Shown: positions 8,211-17,765 of the stretch, in pieces
How positions within the stretch are numbered: the first letter of the stretch is position 1
Layout of the letters: every line of letters starts with the position of its first letter
Assembly (NCBI RefSeq): GCF_027125355.1
Contig: NZ_CP114052.1
Location: 744,001-808,000, forward strand
From: Peptostreptococcus equinus
Lineage (GTDB): Bacteria; Bacillota; Clostridia; Peptostreptococcales; Peptostreptococcaceae
Reading direction: 5' to 3'
Length of the DNA stretch: 64,000 bases
Position numbers and translations under genes: made by a program
The notes under the pieces: model-generated
What the model was told of the DNA's origin: nothing
The model's database searches: none
What the model saw: only the letters and a program-made list of their open reading frames with translations

Positions 8211-9500
8211 ATGAAAAAAATATTTAATGAAACAATAAATGAGATTTTGTACTATGATACATTTGAAAATGGACTAGAGTTATACTTTATGCCAAAAAGA
8301 GGTTTTGAAAGTAAGTATGCTGTACTGGGTGTTGATTTTGGTTCTAATGATTTAGAGTTTATACCTATTAATGAAAAAGAAAAAATAAGGGTAAGTGATG
8401 GGATTGCTCACTTTTTGGAACATAAAATGTTTGAACAACCAGATGAAAGTAATGCATTTGATGAATTTTCAAAATTTGGAGCGAGTGCTAATGCATTCAC
8501 TTCTTTTACCATGACAGCATATTTATTTTCAGCGACAGAAAATTTTTATCCGTCTTTAAGACATTTGATAAACTATGTGCAGACACCATATTATACAGAA
8601 GAGAATGTAAATAAAGAAAAAGGCATAATTGCCCAAGAAATTAATATGTATAGAGATGACCCTGAATGGAATGTGTATATGAATTGTCTAAAAGCTATGT
8701 ATGCTTCACATCATACGAGTATTGATATAGCTGGTAGTGTAGAGTCAATAAATAAAATTACTCCAGAGGAATTATACAAGTGCTATAATACATTTTATAA
8801 TCCAGCAAACATGAAGTTGTTTGTGGTTGGAGATTTAGATGAGGATGAATTATTTAATTGCGTAAGAGAAAATAATAATTTGGAAAGAGATTTTGAAAAA
8901 GAAATAAAAAGATTTATGCCATCTGAACAAGATGGAATAAACACTTATAGAATAGAGGAAAAATTTGCTGTATCTATGCCACTATTTTATATAGGTTATA
9001 AAGATAATCCTAAAGATAGTGAAAAAACACTTGATAGGTTAAAAAAAGAAATATCAACAGATATATTATTTGATATAATATTTTCTGAAAGTGGAGATTT
9101 GCATAGCCAGTTGTACGATTCAGGTCTTATAACCGGTAGCATTTATGGAGGCTATTTATCACAAAAAGATTATTCATATGCTTTGGCATCGGGTAGTTCA
9201 AATCAACCAGATTTGGTAAAAGAAAAAATAGATCAATACATAGATGAACTTAGAAGAAATGGAATAAAAAAGAGTGATTTTGAGATTAATAAGAAAAAGA
9301 AGATCGGTGGATTTTTAAAATCTTTTGATTCAATTAGCTTTATTGCAAATAACTTCCTTAGATATATGTTTAGAGGAATTAACTTCCTGGATTATCTTCA
9401 AGTATTAAAGAATATTGAGCTAAGTGATATAGAAGATAGGCTAGATAATTTCTTTTTAAAAGAAAAAAGCGTAATATCTATTGTTAGTCCAAAAAAATAA
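8211..9500 (+). CDS. M16 zinc metallopeptidase, catalytic half (YmfH type)
   Basis: A 429-residue M16 peptidase with the inverted zinc motif H67-F-L-E-H71 and the distal glutamate E143 in AQEINMY, giving a complete metal site. It resembles B. subtilis YmfH. The preceding gene encodes a partner without the zinc motif, so the two probably form a heterodimer with one active site. No signal peptide is visible. The start follows GGGAGGTG at good spacing. It is 9 bases from lgt, indicating one transcript with lgt and rsmH. Substrate unknown; related pairs handle short peptides. Confidence 0.92.
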   Translation: MKKIFNETINEILYYDTFENGLELYFMPKRGFESKYAVLGVDFGSNDLEFIPINEKEKIRVSDGIAHFLEHKMFEQPDESNAFDEFSKFGASANAFTSFTMTAYLFSATENFYPSLRHLINYVQTPYYTEENVNKEKGIIAQEINMYRDDPEWNVYMNCLKAMYASHHTSIDIAGSVESINKITPEELYKCYNTFYNPANMKLFVVGDLDEDELFNCVRENNNLERDFEKEIKRFMPSEQDGINTYRIEEKFAVSMPLFYIGYKDNPKDSEKTLDRLKKEISTDILFDIIFSESGDLHSQLYDSGLITGSIYGGYLSQKDYSYALASGSSNQPDLVKEKIDQYIDELRRNGIKKSDFEINKKKKIGGFLKSFDSISFIANNFLRYMFRGINFLDYLQVLKNIELSDIEDRLDNFFLKEKSVISIVSPKK

Positions 9501-9509
9501 GGAGGTAGC

Positions 9510-10247
9510 GTGGATAGAATAGCATTTACAATATTTGGTATAGATGTCATGTGGTATGGTATATTAATAGCGATTGGTATGATTTTAGCTGTTTTGATAT
9601 CATCAAAATATGCAAAAAAATTAGGATATGATGAAAATCTTGTAATAGACTTGTGCATAGCGTTAATACCTATTGGTGTAATTGGTGCAAGAGTATATTA
9701 TGTTATTTTTAATTGGAGTGCATATTCTGGCAATATAATGGAAATGATAAATATTAGAGGAGGGGGTCTAGCCATTCACGGTGGTATATTATTCGGGCTC
9801 CTAACTATATTTATATATTCAAAAATAAAAAAAATAGATTTTTTTAAATTGACGGATGTGGTGGTACTAGGCTTGCCTCTTGCACAGTCAATAGGAAGAT
9901 GGGGGAATTTTATAAATGGAGAAGCTCATGGTGGACCAACCAATCTTCCTTGGGGAATAATGGTAGATGGTCAAAAAGTTCATCCAACCTTTTTATATGA
10001 ATCAATATCTAATGTGTTGATTTTTATATTATTATTTAAATTAAGTAAGAATAAAAAATATGATGGTCAATTGATGGTTGTATATATGGTGCTATATTCA
10101 ATTGTGAGATTTTTTGTAGAAGCTCTTAGGACAGATTCTTTAATGTTTGGACCTATAAAAATGGCACAATTTATAAGTATACTGGGTATATGTTTGGGAA
10201 TTATTATACACATCATATTATTGAAGAGGAAAAATAATGGAATTTAA
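9510..10247 (+). CDS. lgt: Prolipoprotein diacylglyceryl transferase Lgt
   Basis: Transfers diacylglycerol from phosphatidylglycerol to the lipobox cysteine of prolipoproteins in the cytoplasmic membrane. The 245-residue protein has about seven membrane segments and the Lgt signature GRWGNFIN (129-136), plus the conserved H90 in the LAIHGG loop. The start is GTG, directly preceded by AAGGAGGTA. Its stop codon overlaps the start of rsmH by 11 bases. At least one client is encoded in the window, the YdjY-type lipoprotein at 47703. Confidence 0.96.
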   Translation: MDRIAFTIFGIDVMWYGILIAIGMILAVLISSKYAKKLGYDENLVIDLCIALIPIGVIGARVYYVIFNWSAYSGNIMEMINIRGGGLAIHGGILFGLLTIFIYSKIKKIDFFKLTDVVVLGLPLAQSIGRWGNFINGEAHGGPTNLPWGIMVDGQKVHPTFLYESISNVLIFILLFKLSKNKKYDGQLMVVYMVLYSIVRFFVEALRTDSLMFGPIKMAQFISILGICLGIIIHIILLKRKNNGI

Positions 10248-11172
10248 TCATGTATCAGTTTTACTTCACGAATGCATAGACAATCTAAATATAAAGCCAA
10301 ATGGAGTGTATGTAGATTGTACGATGGGTGGAGCAGGACATAGTAAAGAAATTGCAAAAAAATTAGGAAAAGATGGGAAATTAATTTGTTTTGATCAAGA
10401 TATTAATGCTATTAATACAGCAAAGGAAAGATTAACTGAATTTGGTGATAGAGTAATTTTGATCAGAGATAATTTTGAAAACATTAAAGAGCAGTTATTA
10501 GCTCACGATATTAAAGCGATTGATGGAGTATTGGCAGATTTAGGTGTATCTTCACACCAACTTGATGAATCATATAGAGGATTTTCTTATATGAATGATG
10601 CCAAACTTGATATGAGAATGGACAACAGAAATTCCATTTCAGCATGGGATGTAGTAAATAACTACCCAGAAGAAGAACTTTATAGAATAATAAAAGAATA
10701 CGGGGAAGATAACTGGTCAAAGAGGATAGCTGAATTTATTGTTAAAGAAAGAATAGATAAAACTATAGATACTACTTTTGAACTAGTGGAAGTAATAAAA
10801 AAAGCTATACCTAAAAAAGCTAGGATAAATGGACCACATCCTGCAAAAAGAACGTTTCAAGCTATCAGAATAGAAGTAAATAATGAGCTTGGCGTAATAA
10901 AAAAGATGATTGACGATTCTATATCGATGATGAATAAAGAGGGCAGAATTTGTATAATAACATTCCATTCTTTAGAAGATAGAATTGTAAAAAATGAATA
11001 CAAATACCTAAGTTTAGATTGTATTTGTCCACCTGAATTACCTTTCTGTCAGTGCGGCAAAAAAAGTCAGGTAAAAATTATCACTAGAAAGCCTATAATC
11101 CCTAGCCAAATAGAGATTGAGGCCAATCCTAGATCTAGAAGTGCAAAATTAAGGGTAGCGGAAAAAAAGTAA
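10237..11172 (+). CDS. rsmH: 16S rRNA (cytosine(1402)-N(4))-methyltransferase RsmH
   Basis: Methylates N4 of C1402 in the decoding centre of 16S rRNA using S-adenosylmethionine. The 311-residue length is typical. The SAM-binding loop [11 protein letters not shown] is near residues 26-36, and [26 protein letters not shown] and [12 protein letters not shown] are family hallmarks. It overlaps the end of lgt by 11 bases, implying translational coupling. In most Firmicutes rsmH follows mraZ and precedes ftsL and ftsI; here none of these is present and murF follows directly. Confidence 0.97.
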   Translation: MEFNHVSVLLHECIDNLNIKPNGVYVDCTMGGAGHSKEIAKKLGKDGKLICFDQDINAINTAKERLTEFGDRVILIRDNFENIKEQLLAHDIKAIDGVLADLGVSSHQLDESYRGFSYMNDAKLDMRMDNRNSISAWDVVNNYPEEELYRIIKEYGEDNWSKRIAEFIVKERIDKTIDTTFELVEVIKKAIPKKARINGPHPAKRTFQAIRIEVNNELGVIKKMIDDSISMMNKEGRICIITFHSLEDRIVKNEYKYLSLDCICPPELPFCQCGKKSQVKIITRKPIIPSQIEIEANPRSRSAKLRVAEKK

Positions 11173-11215
11173 AACTGATATTATAGTATATGGTTATGCT
11201 TTATAGGAGGTAAAA

Positions 11216-12613
11216 ATGAACAGTTTAAGAGTTGAAGAAATAATAAAATCAACAACGGGCAAACTGGTTTCTGGTGAAAGTGATGCTCAAATATCAAAAA
11301 TAGTAATTGATAATAGACAAGCTGATGACAAGTCACTATTTATTGCCATTATCGGAGAAAATAATGACGGTCATAATTATATAGGGCTTGCTTATGAAAA
11401 TGGATGTAGAAATTTTCTTTTGTCTGACGAAAAAATAGATATTTCTAATATAAATGATGCTAATATAATTTTAGTAGAAAATACGGAGATAGCTATGGGT
11501 ATGATAGCCAAATACTACAGGAATAAATTTGATTTAAAAGTAGTAGGAATAACTGGTAGTGTGGGGAAAACAACTACGAGAGATATGGTTTATGCTGTTA
11601 TATCTGAAAAATATAAGACTTTAAAAAATGAAAAGAATTTTAATAATCAATTTGGTGTTCCATTGACATTATTTAATTTAGACGAATCGTATGAGTGTGC
11701 TGTAATTGAAATGGGTATGTGTGGATTTGGAGAAATTAAATATTTAGTCGATATTGTTAAACCAGACATTGGTGTAATTTCCAATATTGGAATGTCTCAT
11801 ATAGAACTTCTTGGGTCGCAAGAAGGCATATTTAAGGCAAAAATGGAAATAACAAGTGATTTCGATAAAAATTCTAGACTTATAATAAATGGAGATGATC
11901 AATTATTATCTACAATATTAAAGAAAAAAGAAGCAGATGAAATAGAGTATAAGCTTTATAGCTTTGGAAAGAACTTATATAATGATTTAGTATTAAAATC
12001 AAATCAAAGTATGGAAAATAAATTTACAGATTTTATTGTGTCAATTAAATCAGAAGATTATAAATTTACTATTCCAACAATTGGTGAACACAATATATAT
12101 AATGCAATGGCAGCTATAATAGTTGGGTTGTCGTTGGATATGACAATTAGTCAAATACAAGATGGTCTGCTAAATTTTCAAGCTACAGAAAATAGACAAG
12201 ATATAATAAGTACTGATAAATATATTATTATAAATGATGTATATAATGCTAGCCCGGATTCTATGATAGCTTCATTAAAAGTTTTATCAATGTATAAGGA
12301 AAAAAGAAAGATAGCTATATTAGGCGATTGCCTAGAGATGGGGGATTATGCAGAAGAAGGTCATAGAAAAGTAGGGATTCAGTCAATAAAAAAGGCGGAT
12401 TTAATAATTACTGCTGGTGAAGCTTCGAAGTATATAGGTATAGAAGCGCAAGAACATGGATTTGACTTAAGTAATATTTATCACTTCGACACAAAAGAAG
12501 AGCTTATAAATGATTTACCCAGTATTTTAAAAAAAGATGATGTTATTCTAGTGAAGGCATCTAGGGGTATGCATTTTGAAAAAATAGTAACTTACCTAGA
12601 AGGAGGTAAATAA
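11216..12613 (+). CDS. murF: UDP-MurNAc-tripeptide:D-Ala-D-Ala ligase MurF
   Basis: Adds the D-Ala-D-Ala dipeptide to complete the UDP-MurNAc-pentapeptide. The 465-residue protein has an N-terminal Mur-ligase domain with VIDNRQ (30-35), the P-loop GSVGKTT (114-120), NFNNQFGVPLT, and a C-terminal domain with NDVYNASPDSM. The ATG follows AGGAGG by 5 bases. The stop codon overlaps the mraY start by one base (TAATG), so the two genes are translationally coupled. It opens the local dcw block after rsmH. Confidence 0.95.
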   Translation: MNSLRVEEIIKSTTGKLVSGESDAQISKIVIDNRQADDKSLFIAIIGENNDGHNYIGLAYENGCRNFLLSDEKIDISNINDANIILVENTEIAMGMIAKYYRNKFDLKVVGITGSVGKTTTRDMVYAVISEKYKTLKNEKNFNNQFGVPLTLFNLDESYECAVIEMGMCGFGEIKYLVDIVKPDIGVISNIGMSHIELLGSQEGIFKAKMEITSDFDKNSRLIINGDDQLLSTILKKKEADEIEYKLYSFGKNLYNDLVLKSNQSMENKFTDFIVSIKSEDYKFTIPTIGEHNIYNAMAAIIVGLSLDMTISQIQDGLLNFQATENRQDIISTDKYIIINDVYNASPDSMIASLKVLSMYKEKRKIAILGDCLEMGDYAEEGHRKVGIQSIKKADLIITAGEASKYIGIEAQEHGFDLSNIYHFDTKEELINDLPSILKKDDVILVKASRGMHFEKIVTYLEGGK

Positions 12614-13578
12614 TGTTAGGTTTTAGATACTTAGCCATTACTTCGTTAATAGCTATGGTAATGGTAATGGTCATGGGGCCATTTCTTATTCCAGTACTTC
12701 ATAATATGAAATTTGGACAAACAGTGAGGGACGACGGTCCTCAATCACATTTAGCAAAAAATGGAACACCTACAATGGGTGGCATTATGTTGGTAATAGC
12801 AATATTGCTTACAACACTTTTTAGAACTAATTTGAATTCAGATACTTTCGTAGCCTTGATATGTATGATAGGATTTGGGTTTGTCGGTTTTGCAGATGAT
12901 ATAGTTAAAATTAAAATGACAAGATCTTTGGGATTGACTCCAATTCAGAAGATAATTTTACAGGTCGTTTTGGCATTTGGTATATCATTTTATAAATTTA
13001 AGATGATAGGTGATGGAGCACAGTTTATTATTCCATTTACACATGGTCAGTTAAATATTGGTTGGATATATATACCATTTATGATGATGGTAATTATAGG
13101 TACTGTTAATGCTGTCAATCTAACCGATGGTTTGGATGGATTAGCAAGTGGTATAACTGCAATAGTATCAGCATTCTTTGCTGTATTTGCTTTTGTTATG
13201 TTAAATAATGTGTTAGTAACTCATATGGCAGCGGCTACATTTGGTGCATGCATTGGATTTTTGTGGTTTAATATTAATCCAGCTAAAGTTTTTATGGGAG
13301 ATACTGGTTCTATGGCTCTAGGTGGCGCTGTAGTAGCTTTTGCTGTATTCACTAATTCAGTATTAATTATACCGATTGTAGGAGGAATATATTTGGCCGA
13401 AGCTCTTTCAGTAATTATCCAGGTTGGACATTATAAGAGGACAAAGGAAAGAATATTTAAAATGGCACCACTTCATCATCATTATGAACAATGTGGTTGG
13501 CCAGAAACTAAAGTAGTATTTATATTCTGGATAGTGACACTAATACTAACTCTACTTGGATTAATAGCGATGTTCTAA
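12613..13578 (+). CDS. mraY: Phospho-N-acetylmuramoyl-pentapeptide transferase MraY
   Basis: Joins the MurNAc-pentapeptide phosphate to undecaprenyl phosphate, forming lipid I in the membrane. The 321-residue protein has about ten membrane helices, the D95-D96 pair in GFADD, the catalytic loop NAVNLTDGLDGLA (166-178), the FMGDTGS motif and the PLHHHYE histidine cluster near the C-terminus. Its start overlaps the murF stop. A large palindrome at 13652-13689 separates it from murD, so the dcw block is probably read as two transcripts here. Confidence 0.97.
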   Translation: MLGFRYLAITSLIAMVMVMVMGPFLIPVLHNMKFGQTVRDDGPQSHLAKNGTPTMGGIMLVIAILLTTLFRTNLNSDTFVALICMIGFGFVGFADDIVKIKMTRSLGLTPIQKIILQVVLAFGISFYKFKMIGDGAQFIIPFTHGQLNIGWIYIPFMMMVIIGTVNAVNLTDGLDGLASGITAIVSAFFAVFAFVMLNNVLVTHMAAATFGACIGFLWFNINPAKVFMGDTGSMALGGAVVAFAVFTNSVLIIPIVGGIYLAEALSVIIQVGHYKRTKERIFKMAPLHHHYEQCGWPETKVVFIFWIVTLILTLLGLIAMF

Positions 13579-13651
13579 TTTGAGAATTTAAAAAGTGAAA
13601 TAAAATTTAATTACTATACTCTGTTTTAATAAATAAAATATACAAGGAATT

Positions 13652-13689
13652 ATTACCCTCTTTACTACCTAGGTAGTAAAGAGGGTAAT
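13652..13689. terminator. Perfect 38-base palindrome between mraY and murD, probable terminator
   Basis: Bases 13652-13670 are the exact reverse complement of 13671-13689, centred on ACCTAGGT. As RNA it gives a stem of about 17 pairs with a tight CUAG loop. The following bases are only moderately T-rich (TTTATTAG), so termination may be partial, or the site may be bound as DNA by a dimeric protein. Confidence 0.65.
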
Positions 13690-13773
13690 TTATTAGTATT
13701 CTTTTAATCAAATTATTATTTGCTTTTAAAAATTATTTAAAAATCATACAACTTTTAATAGCTTGCATATATA

Positions 13774-13782
13774 TGTTATAAT
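13774..13782 (+). promoter_or_regulatory. Extended -10 promoter for murD
   Basis: TGTTATAAT lies about 50 bases before the murD start and after the palindrome. No strong -35 hexamer is seen. It would give murD-murG their own transcript. Confidence 0.65.
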
Positions 13783-13831
13783 TAAGAGTAAAGATTAAAA
13801 TGCCTACTTGGGCTGAATAGAGGTGAAATTT

Positions 13832-15211
13832 TTGTTTGAAGGAAACAAAGTACTAGTAGTAGGAATGGCTCGTTCAGGAATAAGTTCAGCTAAATTTCTA
13901 TTAAAGAACGGAGCTAGTTTAATAATTAATGATTCTAAAACTGAAGAAGAATTAAGAGAAATAATAAGTGATATAGAGCAATATGGAAAAGTAAAGAAGA
14001 TATTAGGAAGAAATCCAAACAAAGAAGAGATAGTTGGTGTTGACTTTGCTGTTTTATCTCCTGGTGTGCCACTTGATTTGGAATATGTAATAGAATTGAA
14101 AAAATTATCTAAACCAGTAATAAGTGAAATAGAATTAGCTTATGAAGCAAGTAGAGAGAAGCAGATAAAATTTGTTGGCATAACGGGAACAAATGGAAAG
14201 ACTACAACTACAAGTATAATGGGAGAAATATGTAAAGCTGCAGAACTAGAAACCTATATAGTTGGAAATATTGGTTATCCAGCTATTGAACAAGTAGAAA
14301 AAGCAGGTCTAGGGTCTGTTTTTGTAACAGAATTATCAAGCTTTCAACTAGAAAGTGTCTTAGGATTTAAGCCATATGTGTCTTCTGTACTTAATCTAAC
14401 TGAAGATCATATGAATAGACATCATACTATGGAAAATTATGCTAAGGCAAAAGCTAGAATATTTGAAAATCAAGATGAAAATGACACTTGTGTATTAAAT
14501 TATGATGATGAATATACTAGAAATATGGCTGCTGCTTCTAAAGCAAAGACAATATTTTTCTCTAGACTAGAAAAACCTGAGAATGGAATTTTTTTAGATA
14601 ATGATTCAATAGTTGTTGATAGCAATGGGGAAATAGAAACAATAATGAAAGTAGATGAACTTTCGCTCCCGGGCGGTCATAATTTAGAAAATTGTATGGC
14701 GGCTATTGCAATGTCTATTGCTTTAGAAATCGACAAAGAAATAATAGTAGATGTATTAAAGAATTTTAAAGCTGTTGAACATAGACTAGAATTTGTTAAA
14801 AACGTAAACAATGTAAAATATGTAAATGATTCAAAAGGCACTAATCCAGATTCAACTATAAAGGCTGTACAATCTTATAAAGAGCCAATTATACTAATAG
14901 CAGGTGGTTATGATAAGGGAAGTGATTTCAATGAATTATTTGAAATAGCAAATAAGAATGTAAGAACTATAATTACATTGGGTCAAACATCTGAATTAAT
15001 AGGAAAAACCGCAAAATGCCATGGTATAGATGAAATAATAGAGGTAGATAGTATTAAACAAGCAGTAGAAAAGTCAAGTGAGATTGCAAATGAAGGAGAT
15101 ATAGTACTACTTTCTCCTGCATGTGCTAGTTGGGGGATGTATAATAACTATGAAGAAAGAGGAAATGATTTTAAAGAATGTGTAAATTCTTTAAAATCTA
15201 ATAATAAATAG
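13832..15211 (+). CDS. murD: UDP-N-acetylmuramoylalanine-D-glutamate ligase MurD
   Basis: Adds D-Glu to UDP-MurNAc-L-Ala. The protein of about 459 residues opens with a nucleotide-fold segment VLVVGMARSG and has the Mur-ligase P-loop GTNGKTTTT, ELSSFQLE, NLTEDHMNRH, and the C-terminal VNDSKGTNPDS and AGGYDKG motifs. The TTG at 13832 is preferred because AGAGGTG lies 6 bases before it; the in-frame GTG at 13823 would be part of that ribosome binding site. murG follows after about 40 bases with no ftsW between them, unlike the usual order. Confidence 0.95.
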   Translation: MFEGNKVLVVGMARSGISSAKFLLKNGASLIINDSKTEEELREIISDIEQYGKVKKILGRNPNKEEIVGVDFAVLSPGVPLDLEYVIELKKLSKPVISEIELAYEASREKQIKFVGITGTNGKTTTTSIMGEICKAAELETYIVGNIGYPAIEQVEKAGLGSVFVTELSSFQLESVLGFKPYVSSVLNLTEDHMNRHHTMENYAKAKARIFENQDENDTCVLNYDDEYTRNMAAASKAKTIFFSRLEKPENGIFLDNDSIVVDSNGEIETIMKVDELSLPGGHNLENCMAAIAMSIALEIDKEIIVDVLKNFKAVEHRLEFVKNVNNVKYVNDSKGTNPDSTIKAVQSYKEPIILIAGGYDKGSDFNELFEIANKNVRTIITLGQTSELIGKTAKCHGIDEIIEVDSIKQAVEKSSEIANEGDIVLLSPACASWGMYNNYEERGNDFKECVNSLKSNNK

Positions 15212-15250
15212 AAAAAAGACTAAGTGTCAAAAAAAGAAGAAGGAAACAAT

Positions 15251-16354
15251 ATGAGAGTAATTTTATCAGGAGGCGGTACTGGCGGTCATGTATATCCAGC
15301 CATTGCCATAGCTAACAAAATAAAAGAAAAATATCCAGATTCTCAAATTTTATTTGTAGGTACAAAGGCTGGTATAGAATCAGAAATAGTACCAAATAAT
15401 GGATATAATATAGAATTTATAGAAGTGAAGGGATTTAGACGAAAGATTAATTTTGATAATGTCAAAAGATTGGCCCTATTTGTTAAATCTTTGAGTGACT
15501 CAAAAAAGATTATAAAGAAATTTAAACCAGATCTTGTAATAGGTACAGGCGGATATGTCAGTGGATCAGTAGTTCTAAAAGCCAGCAAAATGGGTATAAA
15601 AACATGTATACATGAACAAAACTCATTTCCAGGAATAACAAATAAGATGTTAGCCAAAAATGTTGATTTTGTAATGACTAGTTTTGAAGATTCTCACAAA
15701 AGATTTTCACAAGCCTGTCAAAATAAATTATATCTTACAGGAAACCCAGTAAGAGACGATATATTAAATACGACTAAGAGCCAAGCAAGAGAGATACTAA
15801 ATATACCAATGGACAAAAAAATGATATTATTAGCCGGTGGTAGCGGAGGATCTGAAGAGATAAATGATGTTTTTAAGTCTTCACTTTACAGAATGATAGA
15901 AGAAAACATGGCATTTACTATTGCTACAGGTAAAATTTACTATGAGAAATTTATAAAATTAGTAGATGGTAAGGAATTAAAAGAATATCAAAGAATTGTT
16001 CCTTACTTAGAAGATATGGCAAATAATTTGGCAGCAGCAGATCTTTATATAGGCAGTGCAGGGGCAATATCTATGGCTGAAATAACAGCGATAGGTCTAC
16101 CGTCAATCTTAGTTCCAAAGGCTTATACAGCAGAAAATCATCAAGAGTATAATGCTAAATCTCTTGAGAGTGCAGGTGGTTCCATATGCTTACTTGAAAG
16201 AGAACTTTGTGAACAAAAAATGGAGAATGTAATTTTTGATTTGATAAATAACTCCACTAAACTAAAGAAAATGTCAGAGTCAAGTTTAAAGTTTGGTAAG
16301 CCGGACGCAATAGAAAAAATTTGTGATAAAATAAGTAAGGAAATGTCTGTATAA
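15251..16354 (+). CDS. murG: UDP-GlcNAc:lipid I N-acetylglucosaminyltransferase MurG
   Basis: Converts lipid I to lipid II on the inner face of the membrane. The 367-residue GT-B enzyme shows SGGGTGGHVYPA (6-17), HEQNSFPGITNK, GGSGGSEEIN and the UDP-binding GSAGAISMAEITAIGLPSILVP region near the C-terminus. The ATG at 15251 is chosen because AAGGA sits 6 bases before it and the conserved glycine loop normally starts within 10 residues; the GTG at 15224 has no ribosome binding site. It ends at a weak hairpin before the ftsZ promoter. Confidence 0.95.
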   Translation: MRVILSGGGTGGHVYPAIAIANKIKEKYPDSQILFVGTKAGIESEIVPNNGYNIEFIEVKGFRRKINFDNVKRLALFVKSLSDSKKIIKKFKPDLVIGTGGYVSGSVVLKASKMGIKTCIHEQNSFPGITNKMLAKNVDFVMTSFEDSHKRFSQACQNKLYLTGNPVRDDILNTTKSQAREILNIPMDKKMILLAGGSGGSEEINDVFKSSLYRMIEENMAFTIATGKIYYEKFIKLVDGKELKEYQRIVPYLEDMANNLAAADLYIGSAGAISMAEITAIGLPSILVPKAYTAENHQEYNAKSLESAGGSICLLERELCEQKMENVIFDLINNSTKLKKMSESSLKFGKPDAIEKICDKISKEMSV

Positions 16355-16368
16355 TGTGAAAAAATATT

Positions 16369-16397
16369 AAAAAAGCCTTGCAATTTGAGTGCTTTTT
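16369..16397 (+). terminator. Weak terminator hairpin after murG
   Basis: AAAAAGC ending at 16376 pairs with GCTTTTT at 16391-16397, with an imperfect inner stem. The T-run of the right arm serves as the U-tract. It overlaps the -35 box assigned to ftsZ. Confidence 0.5.
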
Positions 16398-16412
16398 AAT
16401 ATATTATATAAT
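16385..16412 (+). promoter_or_regulatory. Probable ftsZ promoter
   Basis: TTGAGT (16385-16390), a 16-base spacer and TATAAT (16407-16412) lie 85 bases before ftsZ. The -35 box falls inside the murG terminator hairpin. Confidence 0.6.
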
Positions 16413-16496
16413 AGATGAAATATCAATAATTTTGATTATGAATATGACAAGAGTTTATTAATCGATAGAATACTTTGAATGAATGGGGGTTTATAA

Positions 16497-17666
16497 ATGT
16501 TAAACTTTGTGGAAGAGCAGGCTGGCTCTGCTAAGATAAAAGTTATTGGTGTCGGCGGTGGTGGTAATAATGCTATTAACGTGATGATTAGTTCAGGCGT
16601 TAAGGGTGTTGAATACCTAGCTTTAAATACTGATAAACAGGCTTTAGAATCTTCTAAGGCAGAACATATATTACAAATAGGTGAAAAACTTACAAAAGGA
16701 CTAGGTGCAGGAGCTAATCCTGACAAAGGTAAAAAAGCAGCTGAAGAATCAGCTGATGAAATAGCAAAGGCTATTGAAGGTGCAGATATGGTATTTATCA
16801 CTGCTGGTATGGGCGGTGGAACAGGTACAGGTGCAGCACCAGTAGTTGCTCAGATTGCAAAAGATGCAGGTGCACTTACAGTTGCAGTTGTAACTAAACC
16901 TTTTTCTTTTGAAGGTAGAGTGAGAATGAATAAGGCAGATGAAGGTATCACAGAACTTAGAAAAAATGTTGATACGTTAATAACTATTCCTAATGATAAG
17001 ATTCTTCAAATAATTGAAAAGAGAACAAGCATTACAGATGCCTTATCAAAGGCAGATGATATATTAAAGCAAGGTATACAATCAATTTCTGGATTAATCT
17101 CAGAAGCTGCATTAATCAACTTGGATTTTGCTGATGTTGAAGCGGTAATGAAGGATCAAGGACTAGCTCATATGGGTATGGGTACTGCTTCTGGTGAAGA
17201 TAGAGCCATTGCTGCTGCAAAGCAGGCTATAGAATCTCCGTTACTAGAAACAACTATCGATGGAGCTAAGGGTGTACTTATAAATGTAACTGGTGGTACA
17301 GATCTTGGTTTATTAGAAGTTAGTGAAGCAACAGAAATAATAAGACAGAAGTGTGATCCAGACGCAATGATTATATTTGGTGCAGCCACAAGAGAAGATT
17401 TCGGTGATGAAATAGTAATAACTGTAGTAGCAACAGGGTTACAGGATGGAAGCGAAGATATATTCAATACTCCACAGTTAAGGAGATCAACTGTATCACA
17501 GAGTCAAGTTAAATATAACGAAATTCCCAGAGCTACAGAACAGGAAGTAAAGCCAGAGCCAGCTCCGGTACAAGAAAAACAGAACTTTACTAGCAATTTT
17601 GAAGAAAGTAGCACAGCTAGTGATGACGACATGGTAATACCAACATTCTTGAGAAGAAAAAAATAA
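16497..17666 (+). CDS. ftsZ: Cell division protein FtsZ
   Basis: Tubulin-like GTPase that forms the cytokinetic ring. The 389-residue protein has the nucleotide loop [12 protein letters not shown] (17-28), the tubulin signature GGGTGTG (106-112), the [14 protein letters not shown] segment and the T7 catalytic loop NLDFADV (about 204-210). A variable linker then leads to the C-terminal tail [10 protein letters not shown], which binds partners such as SepF. ftsA, which normally precedes it, is absent from this window, so SepF (24992) is the only membrane anchor seen here. It has its own promoter and a strong terminator. Confidence 0.98.
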   Translation: MLNFVEEQAGSAKIKVIGVGGGGNNAINVMISSGVKGVEYLALNTDKQALESSKAEHILQIGEKLTKGLGAGANPDKGKKAAEESADEIAKAIEGADMVFITAGMGGGTGTGAAPVVAQIAKDAGALTVAVVTKPFSFEGRVRMNKADEGITELRKNVDTLITIPNDKILQIIEKRTSITDALSKADDILKQGIQSISGLISEAALINLDFADVEAVMKDQGLAHMGMGTASGEDRAIAAAKQAIESPLLETTIDGAKGVLINVTGGTDLGLLEVSEATEIIRQKCDPDAMIIFGAATREDFGDEIVITVVATGLQDGSEDIFNTPQLRRSTVSQSQVKYNEIPRATEQEVKPEPAPVQEKQNFTSNFEESSTASDDDMVIPTFLRRKK

Positions 17667-17706
17667 TAAGATATGTGTAGATAGCAACTTGTTGCATTTC
17701 TGCAAT

Positions 17707-17740
17707 AATATGGCTCAGCATATGCTTGAGCCATATTTAT
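17707..17740 (+). terminator. Intrinsic terminator after ftsZ
   Basis: AATATGGCTCA (17707-17717) pairs with TGAGCCATATT (17727-17737) as an 11-base-pair stem, with a small inner palindrome GCATATGC in the loop and a T-rich end. Confidence 0.8.
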
Positions 17741-17765
17741 TATAAATGAAGTGAGGTGAAAATAA

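Noticed and set aside
13652..13689. CRISPR repeat or insertion-sequence end
   Set aside because: The palindrome occurs once, has no direct repeats or spacers around it and no transposase nearby.
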